Assembly (NCBI RefSeq): GCF_001949145.1
Contig: NW_019091362.1
Location: forward strand, 7,344,234 to 7,384,416
From: Acanthaster planci
Lineage: Eukaryota > Echinodermata > Asteroidea > Valvatida > Acanthasteridae
Length of the DNA stretch: 40,183 bases
Reading direction: 5' to 3'
Under the pieces are notes generated by a model. It did not search any database, was not told where the DNA came from, and worked only from the letters and a program-made list of their open reading frames with translations. This document shows positions 22,837-35,600 of this stretch, in pieces. The translations under genes were made by a program, and so were the position numbers. Position 1 is the first letter of the stretch. Every line of letters starts with the position of its first letter.

Positions 22837-23638
22837 GTCACGGAGTGAAGAATGGATGAAGAGCGAGAAGAAAGAATCAACGGACTGCGTCGAAGCTTTT
22901 TCCTGCTTTGGTAAAGAAAAACGAGGAATTCCAAGGAATTGTTGTCGTTACGCTCATTTCTGGCCATGTAAAAATTATTTTTGCTTTGAAATGAATTAAA
23001 AATTCCCAAGGACAGTTTCGTGTGAACCATTAGTGGGCATCAAGTCAAAATAGGTTTTCTAGTTGAATCAAGGGACGTTTCACTTACAGAAAGTGAAGAA
23101 ACTCTCAATAACAAATTGAAACAATAATGAGAAGTAATTTAATTGTAGGAATGAGTAACAAAAGAGTATTTCTTTCGATTAGATGATTTTTCTTCGGTTA
23201 TTTAGGATTCAAAAAGCGCCTGCCCTTTGAAAACAAATTCTCCAGTGGCACTGCATGTCTTTCATTGCCGGTTGAGTAAATGAAAGCCTTGTCCTTTGAT
23301 CACCCCCGCAAAAATTTAACTTACATTGGGGAACCTTTAATTCAGTGTGACTACTCCGTCCTCCAAAAATTTCCCGTAAGCAGTTCACAACCCGATGTAA
23401 CCGTCACCAATCCCAGGTCTTTCAGTAAGCCGGGCTTTGACAGTTCATTTTCAAGACAATAGGAGGGTGTGGTGCATATTGAGTGATTCGGCCTCAGGAA
23501 TTATGATATCTTTGTATAGCAAGGGAATTGTTTAATCATACAAGATGAATGAAAGCAGTCAGCAGAAAGGGCATTGTTCTTTATTTTTCTTCCCTTTTTA
23601 GGCAAACTCCTGAGGAATCACTACCTCCTCCGCACACT
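22837..23638 (+). CDS. Gene B first coding exons (start codon region)
   Basis: The exon after the acceptor CAG (22834-22836) has a 15-base leader and then ATG at 22852. It encodes MDEEREERINGLRRSFFLLW, ending at the donor GTAAAG (22911) in phase 2. The next exon, 23602-23638, follows CCCTTTTTAG and adds a Pro-rich QTPEESLPPPHT before GTGAGT, ending in phase 0. A charged start with an I-x-x-GL-type helix followed by a TPR segment is how ZC3H7-type proteins begin, which supports this start. An alternative start at ATG 24178 is in frame with the next exon but would drop this helix. The joins are predicted from phase only. Confidence 0.55.
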
Positions 23639-26600
23639 GTGAGTGGTCTTATTAATAAAGGTCATCATGAACACCTGTAGACCCAACTTAAAATCAATCA
23701 ATTGGGCAATTTATCACAAACCGTTCTAGGACTTCCACTACACGGCATGAGTGCTTGACTCGTTTTATTTATTTATTTTTTTGTAAATCAATTGTGGTTT
23801 TTGACTTATTGATTACTTCCGCTAAGAGCACACGCAAAACATTATATTCCAGTACAAAAAAGATCTTGCATGCGGTGTATCGCAAACCAAGGGCGGCTCC
23901 AGTCAGAGGGAATGGGAGAAAAAAAAAGTATGGTGATTTTTGAAGCCCTATCTCCATTTCTTTCCTTTCAAAAGTGTGTAAGAAGCACCGAAATGCACAT
24001 TCAACCCTCAAAAAGACCGGAAAAGGTTAAATAAAAAATATCTACAATTTCTACCCCCCCCAAAAAAAACCCTTTAAAAATTTGGTTCTGGATGCGCCTT
24101 TGGTAGCCGGACGCCCCTGCCATTTAAAAACGCATCATCTCTTGTCCGCACAAGGAGTCCATTAACGAAGATCTAACATGAGCTATTCAATGATATTAAT
24201 CGCAAAGTTGAGAGCCTTCATTCGGAAGCTTCAGCAGAATGTCAAAGTAGAAGCCATGGATCTGATAGCAGAAGAAGCTTATGAAAACGCCTTCAGTCTT
24301 CTCACTCTGGGAATCGATTCTAGCAGGTAAATATTTCTTCCCACGTGAATAAATCTGATATACTGGAAAGTAAGACAATAGGCCTAAAGAGATAAAAGAT
24401 AATCGTAGGAAGGGTCAAGAAATTCTGGAAGAAGAAGGAATTGGGAAGTACATGTATGTTTTCTTAAACAACTACTACAATGTGATCGATTGCATTAAAT
24501 TATATTGAATTATTGGGCAGACCAGAAATGTGCAACAAAATTAGCTTTAACTTGGACGAATTGCAGCCTAAATTCGCATGTAAACTAAATCCGTTTTGCG
24601 GACTGTCCCATTAAACACCTAAGCCAGAGGAGAATCCATACGTCTGATATTTCTTTCGATGTGTAAATTTAAACATCGCATTGCGGGGGCGGCATTTTGC
24701 TGCCCTGTCATTTATGCAATTACTGCTTTTAAAGTTCGGCTATTCACATAACTGGGTGTACGCACAATTTGTTCACTAATTCTACGGTAGGCTTTTAATT
24801 CCTTCGTGAATTGGTGTTCGACTGCGCACATTCTACGTTCTCCATAATTTCTTATTCTTCCCTTTCCCCACACAGCGTCCTCTGTCTCGACGGTTATTCC
24901 CTCGATACACAGAATGATATCAGGCTCCTTGTATTGCGATCCCAATGTGCCAATAACTTGGTAAGATCAACTTCAAAGTTCTCGTGTGTTTGGAGGGGAT
25001 GTTGTGAGTTTGCCACTTGTCTTTATACTACGTGCTACGTGGGGATGTCATCAAGAGGAAATGTTCCAAGGCTCGTTATCGTCTCAAAATTGCTTCAACC
25101 AAAGATTACGTCGCAATAGCCAACTCGGCGCAAATGGACAGGCCGTCTGCTGGCAACAGCTAACATTCAGTTTGGCTGAAATCCCCCCCCAAAAAAAAAA
25201 ATTAAGGAAGATGGGTAGCATCTTTCAATTTACATCAATTAATTCGAGAATATGTAAAACCTTACCAAAGCTGCATGTCTTGAATGAAAAATATCTTATC
25301 TGCAGCCATTCAAAGTCAGAATTCTTATACCTGTATCACTGAATTTCTACTTTGTAATTAGGGTTACTTTCAAGAGGCACTTTCGGATGCTGAAAAAGGT
25401 AACACTGAGATTAATAGAATTCTGTTTTTATTTGTATTCGTTAGATTCGTACCGAATGAGCATATTAAAGATATCACATTCGTTCAAATAGCAAACTAAT
25501 TTTGGTTACGATCCTGTTCTAGCTCTAGCAATGGACCCAAATTCTGTGCCAGCGAAGATTGAGTTACTGAAGGTCAAGAACAACATCGCGATGAAGGAAG
25601 ATATCCCCCTCGAAAGATTGCTTAAGGCGGACCTTCTCAAGGGTTTACCAGAGATGGTGAGATGGTGCAAAAAGGTCTAAGCACTATTGCTTCCTGAGCA
25701 AAGAATTTCTAAACAGAAATACTGCATACCCAGTCTCAAGAAAAAAATTGCAAGTGATCGAGTTTGCAGTTTCAAGGGAAATGTCTTGCAAAGGTAATGA
25801 CCAGTTTTGGTAAGGAAAAAAGGAGGTGCACGTGGGGTGAATCCCAGATTTCCTGCCCATACACCCCTCTGTCGTTTGATTAAAGTAGGGTTTCAACTAC
25901 AGGATTGAAATTTTATATTTAGGTGAGGGAACATCCAGAGGTGAAGGATATATTGAGACAACTCGGCCTACAAAATCTCAAAAATGAAACAAAGCAGAAG
26001 TCAGATTCCCAGACCTTCAATGCAGCCTGGATCCCCAGTCATAACAGAGAAATAGCCATGCGCAATAAGGTATGAACCCAGAATTTTGTCGCATGCTTGC
26101 ACACCGATTTTTGCTGTTGAGAATATTCTTTTATAGCAGTTCAAATTAATTCAGAGCCATATTGGCCGATTTCTAGCCCTAGTAAGATGGTTAGTAATGA
26201 TGTAAACTATCATCCAGAACTGACTGCATAATTACTGGACCAATCAAAAGCTAATTGGTAGCGATGTTGTACATAGTTTTGGTGCAAGATTCGGAACAAA
26301 TTTAACTCTTAATGAATAAATGCTATTGATGACATCCTTCAGTTACTGACAACCACTTTGTTCGGACTGTCTTATACTAAGCGTGCTATTATTCGGAATT
26401 CGCAATTATTCAATCATTCTACAATGACAGGGATAGACAAAGCAAGTGAACATTGGTACTACATGACGCAGTAATAAAAACTTGTCTGAAAATGGATTTT
26501 GCTTTGCATTCTTGCAAAGTTTTGATTCAGATGGAAAAGATCGAAGTACCAAAAGCACTGCCTCTCACCCAAAATTTCAGATTCAAGGTACCCTTCCATA

Positions 26601-29600
26601 CAAGAATAAAATGAGCCAAAACAGTAAGGCTAAGGGTCTGTCTGTCTTATGAGGCATATTTTATGTCCAATTCATATTTCCTGACTCGTTTTCACTTTTA
26701 CTTTGTCTGATTTTCCAGTCCTCCCATTCTTTTGGAAAAAGAAGGAAGATCAAACAGATCAGTGACGGTGCAGAGCCTGTCTTTCCAATCACAGGTATAA
26801 AAAGGCAACAGGGGGAAATGTTTTGTAACTTCACTGAGAATTTCATTAATAATATACATCATAGACCAAGTAGTGAAAAGTGCCATTTACGCTCCATGAT
26901 ATCTAAATTCCTGCCGCAGGATCATATTCATCATCTCAATGGTTGAAACAGGGCGCAAAGCCAAAGACAGCTGGAGACAGAAAAACACCAGAGCCTGCTT
27001 CACGCGGGTCGACAAAGCCTACGCAAAAACAAACCGGTCGGGCCACAGAAAGAAAAGGAACCAAACACTCGGCACAAATTTCGAAGTAAGTCGGGGGGTG
27101 ATGACGGAGGTGCAGGGGGGGGTTCTTTTAAAGGATTATTATCAATCCCTCAAACAGCAGTCTACATCGGTAATTTGCAAACATTCCACCGTTACACAAA
27201 CTACATTCATTCAAATTTCAGCAACCAAAAGACTCAAGGCCCTGAAAAGACGAAAGGCAAGGTCCTCTCTCCTTGTACAGCATCAGTGAATCTCGCCTCT
27301 CTGCCAAGCTTCCACCGTGACATCAAGTACGTCTGTGGAGTGTGTTATGCTCGTGGTAAAGTATGTGAACAGCGACAAGGAAGCCAACCACAAGTGTGTG
27401 CCGGCTCATCGGGCTCACACAGCTGGCAACAGTGCAGGATGATAGTGGTGTACTCCAGGTCAAGGAAGAGATGGTGCAAGGTCAGACGACGGCACGAGAG
27501 CTTGTCACCCAATGCTATCCCAAATCTTTGTATCTACGGAGATGCTTGCAAGCGCCACGACTGTTGGTTTCCGCACTTTCAAGAAGAAGCAGATCTCTGG
27601 GCGTACATGGGGAAACATAAACGTAAGGATGCATTTCAGATAAATAATTCTACCTGCTGAACGCTAGGTTCAGGTCCGGCTTCTGAACATCAGCTGTATC
27701 CTGCATGTTGTATTTGCATATTATGAGACTTTCCCTGACAATCAGTTTTCTCGGAAGAAACTCTAAGATACACACCTTGTTTTATTCATGACACGATTTC
27801 TACTTTTTCTCCTTTAAATAATCTTAGTCACAAAATTAGGAGACGTCTTAATGGCCGGGCGTGCACCGTCCAATGTAATCACGAAAGCACCCACAACATG
27901 TAAGGTAAAGCATGCCAAACCATCCCCTCAGCCCAAGCATCACTGCTCTTACTGCGACATCTATTACTTAGAGCTGTCACAGCTCCAACAACATATCACA
28001 AGTGAAACTCACCGTTCAAGGGTCAACTCGGATGAGGACAGGAAGGGCCAGTGGAAGTATCGCAGCCCACCATGGGATGTCGTCAACGGCCAGTACCAAG
28101 AGTGCTTAGAGTACGTAAATCAAACACCTCAAAATAAAGGGTGCCAACAGTCGAGTGAAGTCGTCATTATTTCATTCAATGTGTGACATTGTCATGGAAC
28201 ATAACACCTGCTCTCAATTTTTTCAGGAATAAAACAGAAAGATGCATGTTTACCAGTGCATTGGAGAACAACTGCACCAAGGCTCACAGCAATGAAGAGC
28301 TGCAGGAATGGAAGGAGAGGCATAAATATCGAATGATGAAAATGAGAAAAGCTAAGGACAAACAGCTGTATGCGTTCATGGATGATGTCCTTGACAGATA
28401 TAACTTCTCTCCCTCACGAGGGGAGGACGTGGTAAAGTGTTATATGTATGGAATCTTTTTCTTTCAAACGCGAATGGCATGTCAGTGTTATCTTGGTAGC
28501 AGAAGGTCTCACTTCCCCTGTTTCGTTCAAGCAATGGTCTGCAGTGTTCAATAGCAGTAATGTGGGAAGCCTGTGAATGAAAACGGAATTCATAGTTCAG
28601 CTTTGTTGGAAAACTGTCAACCACAATACTTGCATGCATTCTCTTGATTCCTTTACAGATTACAGACAGGTTGCTTGGAGTCCGCGTTGATTGCTCCGAG
28701 GACTTCAATCAATACCTGGATGTAGACAAGAGGGACAATGATTCCCCACACACGTGCACTTGGTCGCTTACCCTGGACCTCAAGGCATCAGAAAACGTAA
28801 GCAGAGCATTTAGAAATTCTATTACATTTTCTGGACTGGAGACATGAGAAGGGTTATAATGCGACACATCTTTGCAGTAGCATCTTGTAAATCTCTTTTG
28901 TAAGCGAGTCACTCACTCATATATTAGAGACTGTCATGATGTCACTCACATACTCAAAAACCTACACGCTAACTTTGCATAATAACGAGTGGATTTTCCC
29001 TAGAGTATCATTCCCTTCCTAAAATCTGAGCACTTATTCATGGTATCCACTCATTAGGGTTTCTTTAGGTTTCCCTCAGTCTTATTACCAAAAAGAGTTT
29101 ACATAATGCAACCTTCAATCTTTCAAAGCAGAAATCCCTGAAGCGTGTCTGCTTACTCTACGACGACAACAGACCTTATTTCAGATTGTCCAAGCCTCCT
29201 AAGGAACGTGAGGCCCAGGTTTGTCCCGGTAACCTCATCGCAGAGGAAGATGGGAGGACATACCGAATTGACGTCATCTTTCGCTCTCAGATCCTTGGTA
29301 GCTTTTCTCAGTGGGTCCTTTTCGACCTGGGGACTGAGCCATATCTAGTCCGTAAGCTTCAGGTATGTCTTACAGTTAAACGTACACATAAATGCCATAA
29401 TCTACCGCATTAAAGTCCCACTCAGTTAAGCGTCCATCCTTTGCGTTTAAGTGTAGAAGGACCTATGTGAAGTTTCATACTTGGAAAAACTTAGTGCCAC
29501 CTTTTGTCATCTTTCAATGAGGGTAAGCTCTGATTAGTGACAGCACTGCTTTCAATGGAGGCCCTCAGATTTACAACGTGGGTCAAAGGCTTACAAGTCG

Positions 29601-32600
29601 CTGCAGGCAGCCGCCCAACGGCCCACATCTGTAGAGTGGAGCAGTGAGAAGCAGTTTCAGTTTGTGGGAGGGAAACCCCAGGAGAATATTCTGGGTAAAA
29701 CCCACAGAACCAACGAAGGGACTGAAAACCCAATCCACACGTGGACCGATCCGGGAATCGAACCCACGGCGCAGAGGTGGAAGGCGAGAAAAGAACCACT
29801 ACCTGACTCCAATGTATTGTAGCAACCTTTCTCCAATGACATGTTCTCTGTACCTCTGTCCCTGCAGGTTGTTGTTGGATTGGGTGCGCCAAATGAGACA
29901 TTTGACGAGATAAACGGGAAACAGAGGAATACATGTGAGGTGTGGGATGACGGAAACTCGGAGATTGTCAGGTTCTACGAAGATAGCTACCAACTTTCAT
30001 CTACAGAAGTGAAGCTCCTGGCAGACTACGTTTTACCAATTTCTTTTGACATCGACAATCTGGGGGAGTTGAGTCGGGACAACTACAGAGAATACATGCA
30101 CGCAATGCTGTACTTGGAGGAAAAGGAGTGCAATACCAAGATATCCAAGTGAGTAAGCTAACTTATTTTCAAACCAACCGAAAGAGAATGCCCTTATCGC
30201 TCAGTTTTGAAAAAAGTTTTGAAGAATATTAAACAAGGGAGAAAAGCAAATGGCTGTCTGGTTCTTCTGGGTGTCCGTCCGTTGTTTGAGTCAGTAAGGG
30301 CGGTTTTATAACTAAGACCAATGGACCCCAAGGCAGAAAGATGAAATAATTAAAGATCAAAGTAATTTGTTCGCATAATACATATCAGCGCTAATGTTAT
30401 GTGATTTTTTTTATATACCTCGTATATTTGTGCAAAGATTTGCCTCGGAGAGCACGTTTGAGTGTCTTGACCGGATCCTACTAGAAACCCCAACAGCCAC
30501 CGTAATGAAGAACGCCGTTGGTGGCAGCAAGTTTGGCAAGGTTGATTTGAAGAGGGCTTTGATGGACGATTCGGAGACGAGTCAAATCATCGAGAGGAAT
30601 GTGCATAAGATGATGCTAAAATTTGGTAACTCGAAGAAGGTAGGGTGATCCAAAATTCCAAGGGAGTTGGGTACGAACTTTGTAAGAATGTATGTTCAGG
30701 CGTATGTATATCACAACGGCATCATAATACTAAACCCAATCCACACTCATTTCAGCCGTTACACCATTTCAAAAGCAGACTTCTCAATTGTTTTCTTAAA
30801 AGCGTCCTCTTCTTCGTGATACATAGAAAGAAAGAACGACATTTGAATATTATACTTCTGTTACTACTTTTTCTTTCATAAGAACCTTCAGGAATGGTAA
30901 AGGTCTCGAAGGAGATGAAGATAAACAAGACAGCCCTTACGCTATGCTATTGATAACAAACGGCATTCCACAGTGTGGATTTGACAGGTGACTTTTTATA
31001 CATTCAGGTGTACGAAGCCATAATCCTGCCCGAACAAGATTACTTTGGGAAGCAGAACCAAGACACATTATACGTCAAGCTCAGTCCATTATGTGTGGAG
31101 GAATTGGACCTACAGGGTGGCACTACACACCGCGTAGAGATTCAATTGCATCTTAATCGGCTTCCTCTATGTTACATGCATTTGGCAGTCGACCGCCTAC
31201 AAAATATGGACATGGTGTTCCCGCCAATAGGAAACCCGCACAAGTGAGTAGCATTTTAGGATAACGGAATTCGACATCGCATAAAACAAGCTTTTCAAAA
31301 GACGATCTATTTCCTAAATGCTTTTTTGGAGGTGACGATGTGTAACCTAGCCTGAGTAGGCCTACACAACCTGGCAAAGTTGAAACTGGTCTGGGGAAAC
31401 ATCACCTCAATTACATCAAATTCCAAACCAATTAGCCTTTTGATGAAAATGATTATGCTTTCAGTGTAGATCCCTCTCTGGCTCCTTTGTATTCATTGCC
31501 TCAACACATTGTTATTTTCTGTTTCAAAGGTAAAAAATCTCAAACTATAACTGAGGATATTGTCAAACCTTTCCTTGGGTTAACGTATTAAACTCTTACA
31601 CTCGGCATAAAAATTTCTTATACTAGGATTCCTCCTGTTGACAAACAAGTACAAAAGCACATTGATCCTCACCAAGAAAGAGCAGTGAAGTTCATTTCTC
31701 GGCACAAAGGGAAACAAGGAGAGTCGACAGCAGCAGTTGGACCGGTGCTTGTATGTGGACCGTTTGGAACAGGGAAAACTCACACATTGGCGACGGCAGT
31801 AAAGCGTACCTTGGAGGCGCACGCAGATAGCAAGATTCTCATTTGCACACACTCAAACAGGTAACTGTGTACATTCGCGTCGTGAGATCCTTTATCACAG
31901 GGCAAAAACTAAATTTAGATCAAATATGCTTGGTTGAAATATGAACCGTGAATTTGAAGTGGATATCAGAATAATTTTACTTAGTAGGTGAGAACCTTAA
32001 AAAGATTATCACCGAAAAGGCTTATGTTGATTTGTTGTGTCAGTGCTGCAGATTTGTACATCACTGAGCATCTACACAAGCTGGTGGAAGCCGGAGAAAT
32101 AAAGCAAATGATTCGTGTCTACACAAAGATACGAGACATCAAAACCATTGCTGAAAATGTGCGCAAATACACCAAAATTACGGACGACAAAGTTCAGACC
32201 CCCACACTGAGAGAGATAAAGGCAAGCAGTGTTGTTATCACGACACTCACCACGTCTCACACACTCGATTCAACAGAGCTCTACGGTCACTTCACCCATA
32301 TATTGATAGACGAAGCTGGGCAGGCATTGGAGACAGAGGTATTACAGCCTCTGACTTTGGCTACAGCAAATACTTGCGTGGTTCTTGCAGGAGATCACTT
32401 ACAGATTTGTCCAAAGGTATACACAGTTTGAACCATAGAGCATAACTATGGGAGGCACTTTTTCGTTTTCCTACGAATTACCTGTATTTTCGCAGATTAA
32501 TTCAGTTTGACTGTTAATTTTAAGGTGACGAATTCTTCACCCCATTTACTCCAGCTGTAACTGTTATTTATTTTTTTAATGAAATATGGACCTGGGGATT

Positions 32601-35600
32601 TAGAAAGCTTAAACCAATCCCATTTGTTTCGATTTCTGAGCGCCTGAGGCAAGTTAAGCATTGCATGGTATCTTGTTAACCTGAGAACCAGTGGTTCACA
32701 ATCTCGACCGTTTGAATAAAAAAAAAACATAAATTTTGTCCTAAAGGTGTTTTCCCGAGTAGCCCGTCATGCTAAGTTCCACGTGTCTCTCCTGGAGCGC
32801 CTCTTCTATCAGAAGGTTGGCAGAGTTCTGCTGTCCAAAAACTATCGGACGTGCCAGAAAATGCTGGACTTTATTTCCAGGACGTTTTACTACGGAAACC
32901 GAACAAAGCAGAAGCTCGAAGCATCCTTCAACAGAGAACCGCACCCGAAATTTATGCATCCCTTGGTCTTCTACGCAGTTAAGGGAGAGGATGAGAAAAT
33001 AGGGATGTCATACAGCAACGATTTTGAGGTAGGTTTGACAGTCTAGCGGGACCTTTATTGACTTTTTTTCAGAATTTGATTTATCCAAATTAGACTGATC
33101 TGTTTTAATTTGTTGGCGATTTCTACAGGTAACACAGATAGTGCAAGTTGTGCAAGACTTGTGTTATAATTGGCCTGAAAATAAGTGGGGGAAACTGGAG
33201 ACCAACAGCATCTCTGTCGTGGCTTCATATAAAATGCAGGTAGGTTCCGTTTCGTCAACCCGCTTCCAGGAAAGCTGAATCACTAAAACACAGAAATACT
33301 TCGATAAAATTCCAAATTTAATTTTAATCACTATAGGTAACGAAGATCCGGGAACTTCGCAAGAAATCCCTGGGAAGCATTACTGTGGAGACAGTCCAGA
33401 ATGTCCAAGGTAAGTAATGACTAGCAGTTATCAGACTGAGAGATTCTCAGTGCTTTGTGTGTTGATATTTTACAAATATGGAAAGTTCGAGAGACAATGA
33501 TTTGTCAATTAACCGGTCGCAGCGGCTTACCTGGCTTTTCTCGGAGGAAAGGAGAATTCCCACTGGGGGAGTTGCCCCCTGCCTCCTTGGCTACGGAGAC
33601 AGGCTCTTCTAGGGAAGGGAGGGCAAGAGTTCCACGGGGCATGTGCCCCCTTGCCTTTCCTGGCTACGTCAATAACTGGTCGATTTTGCCTGATACCCAC
33701 TTTCTAGTTTGTGGACGAGTTCCTAAAAATTGACCAGTGGTCGAAAAATGATTAGCTGGAACTTGTCCTATACCGCCCTGTTGCAGCAAAAAGTACATTC
33801 GGTAAGTTAATATTTTATTTCTTAACGCCACACAGGTAAACAATATCAGGTGCTTATCATTAGTACGGTGAGAACTCGACGAACGCTGAACAAAGTTGAC
33901 ACAACGGCATTCGTATCACAACTACGCCCAGCGAATCGCCCAGAAGACACGTTCGACTACGGCTTTCTGTCTGATGCCCGGCTCCTCAACACAGCGTGTA
34001 CCCGTGCACAATCTCTTCTGGTGGTCGTTGGTGACCCATCAACCTTATGCTCTGTTGGTGATTGCTCCAAAATATGGCGAAGTTTCCTGCAAGAGTGCCA
34101 TGGCAATAATACTCTGCTGCCACTGGTGGGCAAATTTGATTTTCATTTTTACCATCCACATTTTTGTATTGACGCCAGACTTTTTAAAGGAAAAATCAAT
34201 AAGAAAAATTACACCAATTGATGACACACAGCACTAATGCTACTCCGAAGTGTGCAAATTGACCTTATATGTTTCTTACCACTGAGTACACCCTTGCTTT
34301 TATCAACAGGGTACAACCATCGAAGGAATCCAACAAGAGATGGAATCAGCTAAGCAACGTTTGAATCCTTTTGCAGCGGCCTTCGAGCCCGCAGTCGCAA
34401 AAACAAGACAACCCCCTCCAAAGGTTCAAGCACCGAGAGCCAACGAAATATCCCTCTCATCAGGAGCAGTGTCTAAGCCACCCAACAACGATCCTTGGCT
34501 GCCTGGCAATGACTCATCCCTCCCTGATGGTATCATGCGAGAGTTGTACAGGCAGATAAGCCACGATGAACGTAGACTTAAAAGGTCAAAGGATGACTCA
34601 GGCGTTGATCCTGAAAAGCTTGATGATGCAGAAGTCCAAAAGGAGGTGTCTACAAAATGGAAAAGGAAGCCACCCAAATTTCGGATGGTAGAGCAGGGCG
34701 ATCGCATAGTATTAGATATTCGCTATTCTGAAAGACACCAGAAGCAAGCGGAGGAAGCAGAGGAAGCAGACTCAGAGGAGGGTTTGAGAAATGACAAGCA
34801 TGACGAGAGTGAACGTCAGATCGCTTACAAAAACGTTGAGCAACGTCCAGACAAATTCAAGAGATGTGTCTTCCACTGTGAGAATTCTGGATACACATAC
34901 GCAGTCCCGCTTGACGAGGGTTTATCTGGGAAGATCACAATCACCAGTAAGATACGAAGGGGCAGAGCCTTGAACCTTGATCAGGTTATCGTGGAAATAT
35001 TTGACAACACAGATGACTCTGAAACCCTTCAGAGCCAGACGAAATATGGGCAGGTCATATGTATCTGTAAGAGGGCAGCTGGATCCACCCTTACATCGAA
35101 AGTAGTGTGTAAACTTGACGAATATATAGACAATCAAATGGTTCCGATTGACCGAACACTCCCTAAGTTCTTTGTACTTGCACGAGATGAACGGAAAAGG
35201 GGGAAGGGAAATACATATCGTGGATCACCTGACTCATGCATCGTGTCCATCTACCGTTACAGTAAGGAACTGCAAGAAGACTCGCCCTTCTTGAAGAATG
35301 TGGAAGTGTCACGAAAAGATCGAGAACACAAGCTGTTTGTCGTTGAATATGTGAAGTGGTTTGCCAAGGCTCCTTACCCAATGGGTTTGGTCACAGAAGA
35401 ACTCCCACAAGCCGACACCAAAGAGAAGGGCCTTCGAATCCTGAAGCTCATTCATGGGGTGAAGGACGATTGGAAGCCCGAAATCATGCAGGAAGTTGAG
35501 AATCAATTCTCGGATGAGTGGGAAATTCCTCAGGATGAAATTCAGTCTCGGTATGACGCACGACATCAATTTGTCTTCACCATTGATCCTCCAGAAAGCC

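Noticed and set aside
24178-24207. ATG at 24178 as the start of gene B.
   Set aside because: It is possible, since it is in frame, but it would omit the phase-compatible exons at 22852 and 23602 that supply a ZC3H7-like N-terminal helix. I kept it as the alternative start.
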